DNA from: Leptobrachium leishanense
Taxonomy: Eukaryota; Chordata; Amphibia; Anura; Megophryidae
Assembly: GCA_009667805.1 (NCBI GenBank)
Contig: CM019063.1
Span: 54,048,881-54,112,880 of the forward strand
DNA: 64,000 nucleotides
Reading direction: 5' to 3'
The translations under genes and the position numbers were made by a program. The number at the start of each line of letters is the position of its first letter. Positions within the stretch are counted from its first letter, which is position 1. Positions 12,283 through 22,480 of this stretch are shown here, one piece after another. The notes below the pieces were generated by a model. That model saw nothing but the letters and a program-made list of their open reading frames with translations. It did not search any database and was not told where the DNA came from.

Positions 12283-12705
12283 GGCTAGGGTCAGACTAGC
12301 GCACTTTAAACGTGCGTTCTGGCGCACTTAATTACGGCCGCACTAGCAGCAAATGACGGGCAATGACGGCCAATATACGAAGTACGGTCGCACGAAAGTC
12401 CGGCCGTGCAACGCAAGTGGCAAACGAACGCATTTTGTCAAGAACGTGAAGCCACTAGTACGTCGTACAGAGTGCGCTGCGTCCGCTAGCGGCGTGTTTG
12501 CGTGATTTGGAGATGTCAGACACTGCTAATGTCCGGCCAACATAACGTCCAGATGCAAAAGTGTTTTATTGATGATCCGTACAAAATCACGAACGCAAAT
12601 GCGCATCGTATGACCGCTATCGCGTACTCCGTGAAAAAATGCGTCCATTCGTTCGAATGCACTTTTTCACAGACAACGCGAAAATGCGTTCGTCTGACCC
12701 TAGCC
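12283..12705. mobile_element. CpG-rich MITE, copy 1
   Basis: Inverted ends GGCTAGGGTCAGAC and GTCTGACCCTAGCC next to TTA/TAA suggest a PIF/Harbinger-type 3-bp duplication. It interrupts a hAT sequence seen uninterrupted near 40,065. The interior is rich in CG words and resembles copy 2 at about 93% by eye. Confidence 0.75.
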
Positions 12706-13054
12706 TTAGAGTGCCCTCCAAGAGAGCATATATGCTACATATTTCCATAAAGGTGTATGGGGGTCCGGGTAGTGCCCTGGGGGACAGGAAACAAGGACAA
12801 AAAGTTTTTAAAAAAAACGTTTTTAAAGGGACAGTGAGTTTTCCATGAAATAAGGGTTAAAAATAAAACGAAAAATTCCTTCAAATATCGTGCCTAGGAG
12901 GTCCCATAACCTGCCCGTGAAGTGGCGGATTTGTAGGATGTATAGAAACATTTAAAAACAAATAAATGACGTTTCATATGACGGTAAATGCTTTTCCTTT
13001 AATCTATCCATAAACAACTGCTTGGGGCGGCAGCCTGTATGAAAAGACATTTTA

Positions 13055-13479
13055 GGCTAGGGTCAGACTAGCGCACTTTAAACGTGCGTTCTGGCGCACT
13101 TAATTACGGCCGCACTAGCAGCAAATGACGGGCAATGACGGCCAATATACGAAGTACGGTCGCACGAAAGTCCAGCTGCCCAACGCAAGTGGAAAATGAA
13201 CGCATTTTGTCGAGAACGTCAAACCTCTAGTACGGTTGTACAGAGTGCGCTGCGTCCGCTAGCGGCGTGTGTGCGTGATTAGGAGATATCAGACACTGCT
13301 AATGTCCGACCAACATAACGTCCAGATGCAAAAAGTGTTTTATTGATGATCCGTACAAAATCACGAACGCAAATGCGCATCGTATGACCGCTATCGCGTA
13401 CTCCGTGACAAAATGCGTCCATTCGTTCGAACGCACTTTTTCACAGACAACGCGAAAATGCGTTCGTCTGACCCTAGCC
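13055..13479. mobile_element. CpG-rich MITE, copy 2
   Basis: Same family and orientation as 12,283-12,705, with TTA on both sides (13,052-13,054 and 13,480-13,482). Two near-identical copies 350 bp apart in one host element imply recent activity or local transposition. Confidence 0.75.
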
Positions 13480-13544
13480 TTAGGACGCGCAGAAAAGTTT
13501 AGTGTTTTTTTGGGCTAAATTATTGTGAAACTTATGCAGGCTTT

Positions 13545-14352
13545 GGATGAAAGGCTTTGGAGGCGTCAATGGCAGTGCACCCAGATATTCTGCCTTTAAT
13601 GCCAGGCCAGCAAGTATCATCATACAGTAACCCCTCTGTGGTATTGTGGAAGAGTGCAGGGGTGGACCTTGTGGTCCTTTATTGAAAAGTTTTTGATCTG
13701 GTAATGGGCGTCAGTGCACCCAGATATTGTGCCTTTAATGCCAGGCCATCAAGTATCATCATACAGTAACCCCTCTGTGTTATTGTGGAAGAATGCAGGG
13801 GTGAACCTTGTGGTCCTATATTAAAAAGATATGCATCTGGTTAAGGTGTCAGTGCAACCAGATATTGTGCCTTTGGTGCCAGGCCAGCAAGTATCATCAT
13901 ACAGTAACCCCTCTGTGGTATGGTGGAAGAGTGCAGGGGTGGACCATGTGGTCCTATATTGAAAAGTTTTTGATCTGGTAATGGGCGTCAGTGCACCCAG
14001 ATATTGTGCCTTTAATGCCAGGCCAGCAAGTATCATCAAACAGTAACCCCTCTGTGTTATTGTGGAAGAGTGCAGGGGTTAACCTTGCGGTCCTATATTA
14101 AAAAGATATGCATCTGGTTAAGGCGTCAGTGCAGCCAGATATTCTTGCCTTTGGTGCAAGACTGCCAGGGCAGCAAGTATCATCATACAGTTTCCCCTCT
14201 GTGGTATTGTGGAAGAGTGCAGGGGTGGACCATGTGGTCCTATATTGAAAAGTTTTTTGTTTTTTTAATGGGCGTTAGTGCAGCCAGATATTGTGCCTTT
14301 CATGGCAGCAAGTGCCTTCACGCCGTAACCCTTTTGTGGTATTGTGGAAGAG
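13545..14352. repeat. 138-bp tandem repeat in the hAT 3' region
   Basis: About six units, each containing CAGTAACCCCTCTGTG, TTGTGGAAGAGTGCAGGGG and a CAGATATTGTGCC word, at roughly 138-148-bp intervals. It lies downstream of the transposase stop and may be an expanded subterminal region. Confidence 0.85.
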
Positions 14353-14456
14353 TTCAGTGCTGGAGGTTTTGTGAATGCAGAAGAGGACATCCCCTGTCTA
14401 TTCCATTACTTCAGCATCAGGGGATTGATAGCTGCTGATCCAGGACTGATTCATTT

Positions 14457-14882
14457 TTATAATGTCAGCCGGTCTACAGAGTCGGTGGACAGACGCACTC
14501 TTTTGTCTGTGACAAAACCTCCAGCGGCACTGAACGTCCTTTCAGAAAGCACGCTATATGAAGGGCAACCTAGTAGCTGCATAGCATATTGGCTAAGTTC
14601 TGGCCAGTGATCCAATCTCAACACCCAGTAAGCCAGTGGATCATCTGCTGGAAAGGTATCCAGGTCTGCCCTTGCCCCTAGGTAGTCCTGCACCATAGGG
14701 TGAAGACGCTGGCAATGGGTGCCTAAATTTGACGTCCCTGAGCGTCGAGGACTAAAAAAATTAAAAAATGCATCAGTCAAGCGGCCCTGGAATTCACCGC
14801 TATTCCTCTGATCACCCGCAGCCTCAGAAGCACGTGTGTCAGCACTTGGTAATCTACCAGTGCCTGGAAAGGTGTTACACAA
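14457..14882 (-). pseudogene. hAT transposase, C-terminal hATC dimerisation part
   Basis: The 141-codon frame encodes a classical hATC domain: DPLAYW, then PELSQYAMQLLGCPS, then SVLSERTFSAAGG and KRVRLS, ending VDRLTL. The Glu of the S-E-R-x-F-S motif, the usual third acidic catalytic residue in hAT enzymes, is kept. Upstream (14,883-15,095) the homologous frame continues but has at least two stop codons. The Met at the frame start is therefore not a real start. Confidence 0.9.
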
Positions 14883-15095
14883 GTGTCGCTATAGAGCGTC
14901 CTCAAGTTTTTTCATCCTGTGCTCCCTCTGTGCGGGCAGGATGAGCTCTGCAACTTTCCCCTTGTATCATGGATCAGGAAGGGTTGCCAACCAGTAATGA
15001 TCCCTCTCCTTGATAGCACGAATTCTGGGGTCCTTTAGCAGACTTTGCATCATTAGGGAGCCCATGCAGCGTAGGTTGGAGGTGGCATTAGCTGC

Positions 15096-15652
15096 CTAGT
15101 CTTCCTGGTCAATGAGGATGACCGTATCGTGCACTTCCTCCTCCCAGCCACGCACAAGCCCTTCTGTTTCTGAGCACACAAAACCTTCCCTTGAGGAATC
15201 CCCACCTTCAATGCCCCCACTACTTAAATAGTCCTCCTCCTCGTCATCCTCCTCCTGTCTGATCTGAGTAGAACCCGCTGGAATGCTGTCTGCGGAAAGA
15301 CTGGGGCCTTGAGAGCTAGGGAAGGCCTCCTCTTCCTCCCGCTGCTCTGCCTCTAGAGCCACATCTATAATTCCCCGCAGAGTGTGCTCCAGCAGGAACA
15401 CTAAAGGAATTGTGTCACTGATGCATGCACTGTCCCTGCTCATCATCCTTGTTGCCTCCTCAAATGGTGACAGTACAGTGCATGCATCCTTGATCATCAG
15501 CCACTGCGGGGGGGGGGAAACAAGTTGACCTGAACCTGTCCTTGTGCCATACTCACACAGGTACTCGTTGATGGCCCTCTGCTGCTTGTGCAGACGCTGC
15601 AGCATTGCTAATGTTGAATTCCACCTGGTGGGCATGTCACAGATCAGACGGT
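15096..15652 (-). pseudogene. hAT transposase, central part
   Basis: Contains DMPTRWNSTLAMLQRLHKQQ, a hallmark of hAT transposases, then a FEEAT..S segment and a long acidic insert with EEEDDEEE-like runs. It joins the upstream piece (15,644-16,039) by a one-base frameshift near 15,650, and the downstream piece through a stop-containing linker. The hypervariable acidic insertion is normal for the family. Confidence 0.88.
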
Positions 15653-16039
15653 TTGTGGGAAGGTGGAATTCTCTTTGAATTTCTGCCAGGCGAATGTTTG
15701 CTGGGAATGCGTCAATTTACCCTTGCGTAGGGCGGAGAGAAGGTTGCTGCCATTATCACAGACGATCATTCCCAGCTCAAGCTGGCATGGTGTAAACCAT
15801 CTCTGCACCTGCCCCTGCAGAGCTGACAACATTTCTGACCCGGTGTGGCTCCTGTCCCCTAAACAAACCAGCTCAAGCACAGTATGGCATCTTTTTGCTT
15901 GAGCCATTGCATAGACCCTGTCAGGCGTGGGTTTAACTGCCACTTCGCCAGAGACAGAGAAGGAGGAGGAGGAAGAGGTGGTGGTGGTGGAGCAGACAGA
16001 CCTCATACAAGCAGCTTTCTGGAGGCATGGTGGATGAAC
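15644..16039 (-). pseudogene. hAT transposase, second catalytic-Asp part
   Basis: Encodes LELGMIVCDNGSNLLSAL, matching the conserved segment with the second acidic residue, preceded by a Ser-rich loop. Its upstream end is cut by the LTR element at 16,040. Removing the insertion (one copy of ATGAAC kept) joins it in frame to the 20,199-20,801 piece, so the LTR element landed in an open coding sequence. Confidence 0.88.
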
Positions 16040-16604
16040 TGTCACGTCTCGGCCTTGCCCCCTGGTGATGAAGGGTCTTCATGTTTGTTTTTCCCCTATG
16101 GTGTTTCTGGCTGTGCTGTTTAGTGCTGATCTGGGGCTCTGTTGTGATCTGGGGCTCAAGTGTTTTCTGGTTCTGACCTCGGCTTTATTTTTGACTATCC
16201 CTTCTACTCCCCCCTGGTACCGTATATTTCTGATCTGTTGCCAACCTCTGCCTGATTGACGATTCTTGTATGTTTCATGTTTTATGTACCTTGTCTGTCT
16301 TAGTTTAGTATATTATTCAGAGGCCGCTTATAAGGACCTCTTTTAGTATAGTCTGTTTTGTTTACTGTCCTTCAGCCTGCTCACTTCACGGATTGGCAGG
16401 CGTATCATTGTGTTTCTGAGTGTCCTAAGTTGTCTGTCGGTCTTGAAGCCTTCGGAGCTTAGTGGCAATTCTGTTGTTTTTTGGTGCTCCTTGGTTTTGG
16501 AGAAATCCGTCTGTCCTTGTGTCCAGTCAGTTACTCACTGCCTTAAGGGCTTCATCTCCTGTTCCAAGCCACCACGATGGCCCAAGCAGGGGCTAACCGT
16601 TACA
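16040..16604 (+). repeat. 5' LTR, shortened
   Basis: 565 bp against 756 bp for the 3' LTR. It lacks a block of about 145 bp (corresponding to about 19,546-19,692) that contains the TATATATA promoter-like word, and one of two copies of a CAGCCTGCTCA-containing repeat. The rest differs at only about six positions by eye, so the insertion is recent and the losses are later or arose in replication. Confidence 0.88.
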
Positions 16605-16860
16605 TTACAAACAGTCCATTAATGCCTGCAGGTGAGCTTACTGTGTTTAAATTCTGTGCTTCAGATGGTTTTTGATCTGCTGACAGAGCTGAAGAGGTTA
16701 ATGCTGTCTCTCAGTGTGCTTAATTATGCGGTTCCTCCCAGCAGAGTCTCTGGGGAACTCCCTTGAGTGAAAGAGAGAGACGTAGAATTCTTATCTCTGT
16801 TATTATTGCAGTTCACCCCAGCATAAAATCTTTTGCTGTCCATTAAAGCCCAAACCCAGA

Positions 16861-17589
16861 ATGTCATGTTCTCAGGGTGAGACCCTGGTATCCACGTCAT
16901 GTAGCCATAGCGCTGACCCTACTGCTGGGACCTCTGTTTCTGTGCAATCCAGGGGTGTTGCAAATTCCATGTGTGGTAATAAAGCCAAAATTGCTCCACC
17001 TCAAGGCACACTACCTGCTTCCTGTTATGCAGTGGATCACTGTTTCTCAGTTCTTGTCATGGGTCTAGGGCCCAGGGTGGTGCTGTTGTCACAAGGGCCC
17101 AGGGTGGTGCTGTTGTCACAAGGGCCCAGGGTGGTGCTGTTGTCACAAGGGCCCAGGGTGTCGCTGTTGCCACAAGGGCCCGGGTGTCGCTGTTGCCACA
17201 GGGCCCAGGGTGGCGCTGATGCCACAAGGGCCCAGGGTGGCGCTGATGCCACAAGGGCCCAGGGTGGCGCTGATGCCACAAGGGCCCAGGGTGGCGCTGT
17301 TGTTACAGGTACACAGCATAAAGAAAAACCTGTCTGTTCTGCACATTGTATTGTGCCTATGTCCGTTCCTGGCGGGAGGCCAGTTTTGTTTCTGTCTGAC
17401 AAGGTGTCAGCGTGCCAGAACCTGGCACATTGCCGGCAACACTCCAAGCTGTGTGTCAGCGGCAACACTCCAAGCTGTGTGTCAGCGGCAACACTCCCAA
17501 GCTGTGTGTCAGCGGCAACACTCCAAGCTGTGTGTCAGCGGCAACACTCCCAAGCTGTGTGTCAGCGGTTTTGTCCCAGGTGGGCCTAG
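16861..17589 (+). CDS. Unrecognised repeat-rich ORF inside the LTR element
   Basis: A 242-codon frame starting MSCSQGETLVSTS. Residues 1-65 are non-repetitive and Ser/Thr/Cys-rich; the remainder is encoded by two minisatellites (QGPRVVLL-type and SAATL/CQRQHS-type repeats). The second array mixes 26- and 27-bp units, so its reading phase cycles. I do not recognise it; it is not a standard gag. It may be a remnant of a longer protein continuing in another phase past 17,570. Confidence 0.35.
   Translation: MSCSQGETLVSTSCSHSADPTAGTSVSVQSRGVANSMCGNKAKIAPPQGTLPASCYAVDHCFSVLVMGLGPRVVLLSQGPRVVLLSQGPRVVLLSQGPRVSLLPQGPGCRCCHRAQGGADATRAQGGADATRAQGGADATRAQGGAVVTGTQHKEKPVCSAHCIVPMSVPGGRPVLFLSDKVSACQNLAHCRQHSKLCVSGNTPSCVSAATLPSCVSAATLQAVCQRQHSQAVCQRFCPRWA
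17068..17306. repeat. 27-bp minisatellite
   Basis: About nine copies of a unit with GGGCCCAGGGTGGTGCTGTT followed by GTCACAA, a few shortened by a base. It lies in the LTR-element interior and generates the long frames on both strands here. Confidence 0.92.
17434..17570. repeat. 26/27-bp minisatellite
   Basis: Five copies of GGCAACACTCC(C)AAGCTG followed by TGTGTCAGC. Presence or absence of one C changes the reading frame from unit to unit. Confidence 0.9.
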
Positions 17590-17796
17590 AGCCCTTCACG
17601 CCTGTCATGGCCCAGAGCCCTTCCTGCCTGCTGACGAGTCAGTTGTGCCGATGTTGAGCTACGAGGTAGCCGTGCCTATGCTTTGTTATGAGGCCGAAGT
17701 GCCTGTATCTAAACATGAAACCTTCATGCCTGGTTCTACTAGTGAGCTGCTAGTCATGCCGATTCCGATCCACGAGACAGTTGTGCCGTGTTGTGC

Positions 17797-18362
17797 GAGG
17801 CAGCCGTGCCCATGTTCTGCTGCGAGGCAGCCGTGCCATGTCCTGCTGCGAGGCAGCCGTGCCCATGTCCTGCTGCGAGGCAGCCGTGCCCATGTCCTGC
17901 TGCGAGGCAGCCGTGCCCATGTCCTGCTGCGAGGCAGCCGTGCCCATGTCCTGCTGCGAAGCAGCCGTGCCCATGTTCTGCTGCGAAGCAGCCGTGCCCA
18001 TGTTCTGCTGCGAAGCAGCCGTGCCCATGTTCTGCTGCGAAGCAGCCGTGCCCATGTTCTGCTGCGAAGCAGCCGTGCCCATGTTCTGCTGCGAAGCAGC
18101 CGTGCCCATGTTCTGCTGCGAAGCAGCCGTGCCATGTTCTGCTGCGAAGCAGCCGTGCCCATGTTCTGCTGCGAAGCAGCCGTGCCCATGTTCTGCTGCG
18201 AGGCAGCCGTGCCCATGTTCTGCTGCGAGGCAGCCGTGCCCATGTTCTGCTGCGAGGCAGCCGTGCCATGTTCTGCTGCGAGCAGCCGTGCCCATGTTCT
18301 GCTGCGAGCAGCCGTGCCCATGTTCTGCTGCGAGGCAGCCGTGCCCATGTTCTGCTGCGAGA
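17797..18362. repeat. 27-bp minisatellite, about 21 copies
   Basis: Unit GAGGCAGCCGTGCCCATGTT followed by CTGCTGC, with GAGG/GAAG and TCC/TTC variants and a few 26-bp units. In the probable sense phase it repeats nine residues, C-E-A-A-V-P-M-F-C. Flanking non-repeat sequence (Y-E-V-A-V-P-M-L, Y-E-A-E-V-P-V) is similar, so the array probably expanded from an existing protein motif. Confidence 0.93.
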
Positions 18363-18383
18363 CTGCTGAGGCCTCGTTAGGTT

Positions 18384-19351
18384 ATGAGACCACTGTGCCC
18401 TGTCCCACAGTGGGTCCATTGTTGTTTCTACCGTTGTCTTGCCAAGTGTGGGTCCCGAGCCTTCATGTGTAATTCGGGCAATGTGCCCTTAATGCCTGTT
18501 TCTGGCGATATGCCATTTTGTCCCAGGTGGGGTACTAAGTCCATCATGTCTGGTTTGGGCCAAGAGCCCCTCATGTCAGCCCCTGATGGCACGCTGCCAG
18601 GTATGTCTGTTTCTGGTTATTTGCCAGTCCTGCCAGTTAATGGAGTGACATCCAAACTGACTGGTGCTACAAATTATAGCCCTGTACCCGAGGGTTATAT
18701 ACGATCCCCATGCGGGATGTTGTTCCGTGAGGCACACTGGGCCATGATCAAGAAAGACCCTAATGCTCTCAGGTGTTTGAGGAGGATTCCGATGACTCGG
18801 AGGGTCCACAGTGCACTCCTCCAGGTGAAATCTGTAACAATGGTGAGGTGCCAGTTGTATCATATCCTGGCAATGTCCTCTGTTCCAATGGTGTGCCAGT
18901 TAAAGGCGAGTTGTCAAGTCTGTCCACGTCGAGCTGCAAGGCAGTCGTATCCAAGTCAAGTCACGTGACCACTGTGCCCATGTCTCGCAGTGGGTCCATT
19001 GCTGTCAAAACCACTTGTGGGGTCGAGAGGTCTCAATCATGTGGTGTTAAACAGATAACCAAGTCTGCCCCTACTATTGCCGTGTCGTTTGGGTGGTCAC
19101 CAGTTCTAGATCTCGTTCAAGGAGAAGACGTAAAAAGTGACTAACCCTAGTCCAACTGATTCCATGTCCAGTCTGACTGATGCCGAGATCCCCCCAACCC
19201 AGTCATGTCCCTGAGGGCTATGTGCAGTCGCCCTTTGGACTGGTGGTTCAGAAAGGACCACTGGGATGCCATTCAAAGGAACCCTCATAGACGGAGGCGT
19301 CTTGGGGAGGAGGATGACGACTCTGAGTGGGACCTCAATGGATTTTGGTGA
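18384..19351 (+). pseudogene. Unrecognised coding remnant of the LTR element
   Basis: Frames at 18,384-18,968 and 18,773-19,144, then a last stretch ending at the TGA 19,349-19,351, form a frameshifted protein tail. It holds two related modules: PEGYIRSPCGMLFREAHW near 18,690-18,750, and PEGYVQSPFG with a frameshift to DHWDAIQ near 19,190-19,270. Each is followed by an Arg-rich, then acidic, segment (EEDSDDSE; GEEDDDSEW). No known retroelement domain is recognised. Confidence 0.4.
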
Positions 19352-19436
19352 CTGGTGTTCGTGATCTGGTTTCATGATTCTGTCTGCCATGTTTTGTTTT
19401 GGGTGCCCAGGAGGTCACCCGTAAGGGAGGGGGTTA

Positions 19437-20192
19437 TGTCACGTCTTGCCTTGCCCCCTGGTGATGAAGGGTCTTCATGTTTGTTTTTCCCCTATGGTGT
19501 GTCTGGCTGTGCTGTTTAGTGCTGATCTGGGGCTCTGTTGTGATCTCCTGGTCTGGGGTCACATGGCCCAATCACACAGACCCACTCCCATATATATTCC
19601 AGCAGCACAGAGCCTCATTGACTGTTTGTGGAGTTTGATGGTGGTTCTGTCTGGTTCGTGTTTCCTGAGTTGCTGCAAAGCCTTCCTGTTCAAGTGTTTT
19701 CTGGTTCTGACCCGGCTTTATTTTTGACTATCCCTTCTACTCCCCCCTGGTACCGTATATTTCTGATCTGTTGCCAACCTCTGCCTGATTGACGATTCTT
19801 GTATGTTTCATGTTTTATGTACCTTGTCTGTCTTAGTTTAGTATATTATTCAGAGGCCGCTTATAAGGACCTCTTTTAGTATAGTCTGTTTTGTTTACTG
19901 TCCTTCAGCCTGCTCACTTCACGGATTGTCAGTGTATCTTTGTGTTTCTCGACTGCCTGCAGCCTGCTCAATTCACGGATTGGCAGGCGTATCATTGTGT
20001 TTCTGAGTGTCCTAAGTTGTCTGTCGGTCTTGAAGCCTTCGGAGCTTAGTGGCAATTCTGTTTTTTTTTGGTGCTCCTTGGTTTTGGAGAAATCCGTCTG
20101 TCCTTGTGTCCAGTCAGTTACTCACCTGCCTTAAGGGCTTCATCTCCTGTTCCAAGCCACCACGATGGCCCAAGCAGGGGCTAACCGTTACA
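19437..20192 (+). repeat. 3' LTR, full length
   Basis: 756 bp from TGTCACGTCT to CGTTACA. It holds TATATATA at about 19,590, the likely promoter. A duplicated CAGCCTGCTCA-TTCACGGATTG word occurs at about 19,906-19,980. It directly follows the polypurine tract. Confidence 0.9.
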
Positions 20193-20198
20193 ATGAAC

Positions 20199-20801
20199 AA
20201 GCTCCAGCACAGAGCCCTGTCTTGGATCCCTCCCAGCTGCAATCAGAGTTACCCAGTGTACCGTGAAGGAAAAGTAACGACCCTGTCCATGCTTGCTGGA
20301 CCACGTGTCTAAAGTGACATGCGCCTTGCTGCTGACTGCCTTTCCCAATGACTGGATAACATTGTCTTCCACGTGCTGGTATAGTGCTGGAATGGCCTTG
20401 CGTGAAAAGTAATGGCGTTTTGGAACCTGCCACTGAGGTACAGCACATTCAGCAAATTCATGGAAGGGAGCAGAGTCCACCAGCTGGAAAGGCAGCAGCT
20501 GCAATGCGAGTAATTTTGCTAAGCTGGCATTTAGACGCTGTGCTTGGGGATGGTTGGGACTATATTTTTTCCTTCGCTGCAGCAGCTGCGACAACGTAAT
20601 CTGACTGAGTAAATCTTCAGCTACTGGGATGATGTCACATTCTGAGGAAGGACCTGCTGGTACATCCATTACTGTAGCATCATCCCTGTCGGTGGAGGTT
20701 GTAGGCAATTGCATGGCAGGACGTACAGTGTGGGTAGAGACAGATGAGGAGGTGGACCTACGCAAATTTTTGCCCCAATGGGATGTGTGGCACTTGTTCA
20801 T
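20199..20801 (-). pseudogene. hAT transposase, first catalytic-Asp part
   Basis: Encodes a Ser/Thr-rich linker, then AVPQWQVPKRHYFSRKAIP and HVTLDTWSSKHGQGRYFSFT, the motif with the first catalytic Asp, then VLELVH. The frame then runs into the LTR sequence. The true coding sequence continues in the 15,644-16,039 piece. Its Met at 20,801 lies inside the BED finger and is not the authentic start. Confidence 0.9.
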
Positions 20802-20950
20802 ATGTCACCTCAAGCACGTGGTACCCAAGTGTCCGGTGTTTATCCCACGCTTCAGCCTCCTCTGACATAGATTACAAATAGCAACGCTGGGGTCTGCTGC
20901 ACAGTTCTTAAAGAACTCCCAGACAGCAGATTTCCTGCATGTGTACTTTG
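20787..20950 (-). pseudogene. BED-type zinc finger of the hAT transposase
   Basis: Read on the minus strand: KSAVWEFFKN, then AICNLCQRRLKRG, then HLGTTCLR, a TGA stop (20,805-20,807), then HMNKCH. The C-x2-C and H-x4-H ligands are all present, typical of a BED DNA-binding finger. One nonsense codon interrupts it and further stops lie upstream. Confidence 0.85.
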
Positions 20951-21019
20951 AGACAACAGCGCTCTACACCGGAGCAGCTCTGACATGTGATGCCTTGGAC
21001 TGGCTAGTGCTACGGTTGA

Positions 21020-21691
21020 TCACAGAGGATGTTGTGTCTCGTGTTTGCTGTGTCTCCTCCTCCTCCCCTCCTCCTCACTTGATTCCTCAGTTCGATCTGG
21101 CACCCAGGTGGAGTCAGTGACCTCATCATCAATGTCATCTTCACCCCCTATCTCATCACTGGAGCCAACTTGGCAGTATGCTGCAGCTGCTGGGGCAACA
21201 TGAGTGCCAGTTATTTGTGTGTCATCACTGGCACCCCCTTCCTCTAGGTTGATTATACTCCCTTGCTCAACCTCAGAGATTGAATCAGAGCACTGTACTT
21301 GCTGCGCATCCTCAAGCAGCATGTCACTCTCATTGTAGTTAAACAATTCAGCTGACTCCTCCATGTGTGATAGCGAGGCTATGGCAGGAGTAGCTGTGGA
21401 CATGGAGGCTGCATTAGATGCTTTGGCAGCTGAGGTGGACTGTAAAGCACTAGAAGCCTGGCTGGCAGAGGACTCGGAGGATGAGGATGGCCTGGTTAGC
21501 CAATCCACCAAGTCCTCTGTATGTTGCTGCTGCTTAAGACGGCCAGAACCAGTTAGAAAGGACAAGCGTGCCCCTGCAGAGGATGCACCATGTCCACCAC
21601 AACCAGAGACACAGCCTCCCGACACAGGGGCTGCTTGCCCTCTTATCTGTGACTGGGAGCGTCTGCCTGTCCTTTTTGTTCTTTCAGACAT
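21020..21691 (-). pseudogene. Probable hAT transposase N-terminal region
   Basis: A 223-codon frame starting MSERTKRTGRR. It is Ser/Ala-rich and then strongly acidic (EIGGEDDIDDEVTD), and ends with a basic ESSEEEGRRRRH segment just upstream of the BED finger. Position and composition fit an N-terminal extension of the same transposase, separated by a frameshift/stops at 20,950-21,020. No domain is identifiable by itself. Confidence 0.6.
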
Positions 21692-21774
21692 GGTGAGTGA
21701 TATATAGATTAATATATACAGAACTCTGATTCAACTCTGATACCAGAGATATTTAAATCTTTATACAACTCAGT

Positions 21775-22075
21775 GAGACACACTGATAGCTGGCAGCCAG
21801 TGACAAGAGACAGATCACCTTCATTCACAAATGTTTTAAATAAATTAGTGAGCCCCAAAATACAGCGTGGTACTTTTTGTATGACGAGACACAGAAGATC
21901 ACCTTAATTCCCAAGTGTTTTAAAGAAATTAGTGAGCCCCAAAAAGATTTGCTGGCACAGTGACAAGACCCAGAAAATCACCTCAATTCACAAATGTTTT
22001 AAATAAAGTTGTAAACCCCAAAAAAACTTGCTGGCACAGTGACAAGACACACATCACCTAAATTCAATGATATTT
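21775..22075. repeat. 80-bp tandem repeat in the hAT 5' region
   Basis: Three to four imperfect copies of a unit with GTGACAAGACACAGA, ATCACC, TTCACAAATGTTTTAAA and AGTGAGCCCCAAAA. It lies between the transposase start and the 22,480 terminus. Confidence 0.8.
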
Positions 22076-22480
22076 GGTCGAAATGAGACCCCCCAGACCC
22101 CCCAGTAGCGTGGCAGACCGGCAGTAACAACACACACAAATATCTTCTTTGAAATCTCCTCTGAAATGCGTGCAGAATCGGCGCGTTGAAACCTTATATA
22201 GTGTGTCGCGGGACTTAGCTCTGTGAGCCCATGATTGGGCAAAATTTGCCCAATCAGGACTCTGAGCGGTGATTGGCATAGTGTTCAACCAGTCTTGCAC
22301 CAGACCTGTGGTCAGGTGCAAGGCTGTAGCCAATTACGAGCTTCAGGCAGTGGGAAAATGCATTGTGGTCCATTGTGGTCGAACATGCGGCGAACACCCA
22401 GAAATGTTCGGGGTTCGCGATCCGCCCGAACAGGCTAAGGTCGAACCCCGAACCGTCCGAACCCAAACAGCTCATCCCTA

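Larger units (their letters stand above)
16040..20192 (+). mobile_element. LTR retroelement inserted in the hAT gene
   Basis: LTRs begin TGTCACGTCT and end CTAACCGTTACA. The flanks are the 6-bp duplication ATGAAC (16,034-16,039 and 20,193-20,198). A polypurine tract GTAAGGGAGGGGG precedes the 3' LTR and sets plus orientation. The 2.8 kb interior lacks any recognisable gag, protease, reverse transcriptase or integrase, so the element is non-autonomous. I did not identify the primer-binding site. Confidence 0.9.
12159..22480 (-). mobile_element. 10.3 kb hAT transposon with decayed transposase
   Basis: Ends TAAGGATGAGCCGAACACC and, inverted, TAGGGATGAGCTGTTTGGG are flanked by a perfect 8-bp duplication CTGTAGAG (12,151-12,158 and 22,481-22,488). 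Subterminal TTCGG/CCGAA words are dense. The transposase runs on the minus strand from about 21,691 to 14,457 with acidic N-terminus, BED finger, catalytic parts and hATC domain. Insertions inside it are two 0.42 kb MITEs, an LTR element and tandem repeats. Without the LTR insertion it is about 6.2 kb. Confidence 0.9.

Noticed and set aside
12339..13479. Short frames in the twin MITEs
   Set aside because: The two copies do not preserve the same frames, so no coding constraint is visible.
17686..18472. Several 180-420-codon frames on both strands
   Set aside because: They read the 27-bp minisatellite in every phase. Only the sense phase that fits the flanking protein-like sequence deserves attention.
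21363..21707. 114-codon plus-strand frame
   Set aside because: Antisense shadow of the hAT transposase N-terminal region.
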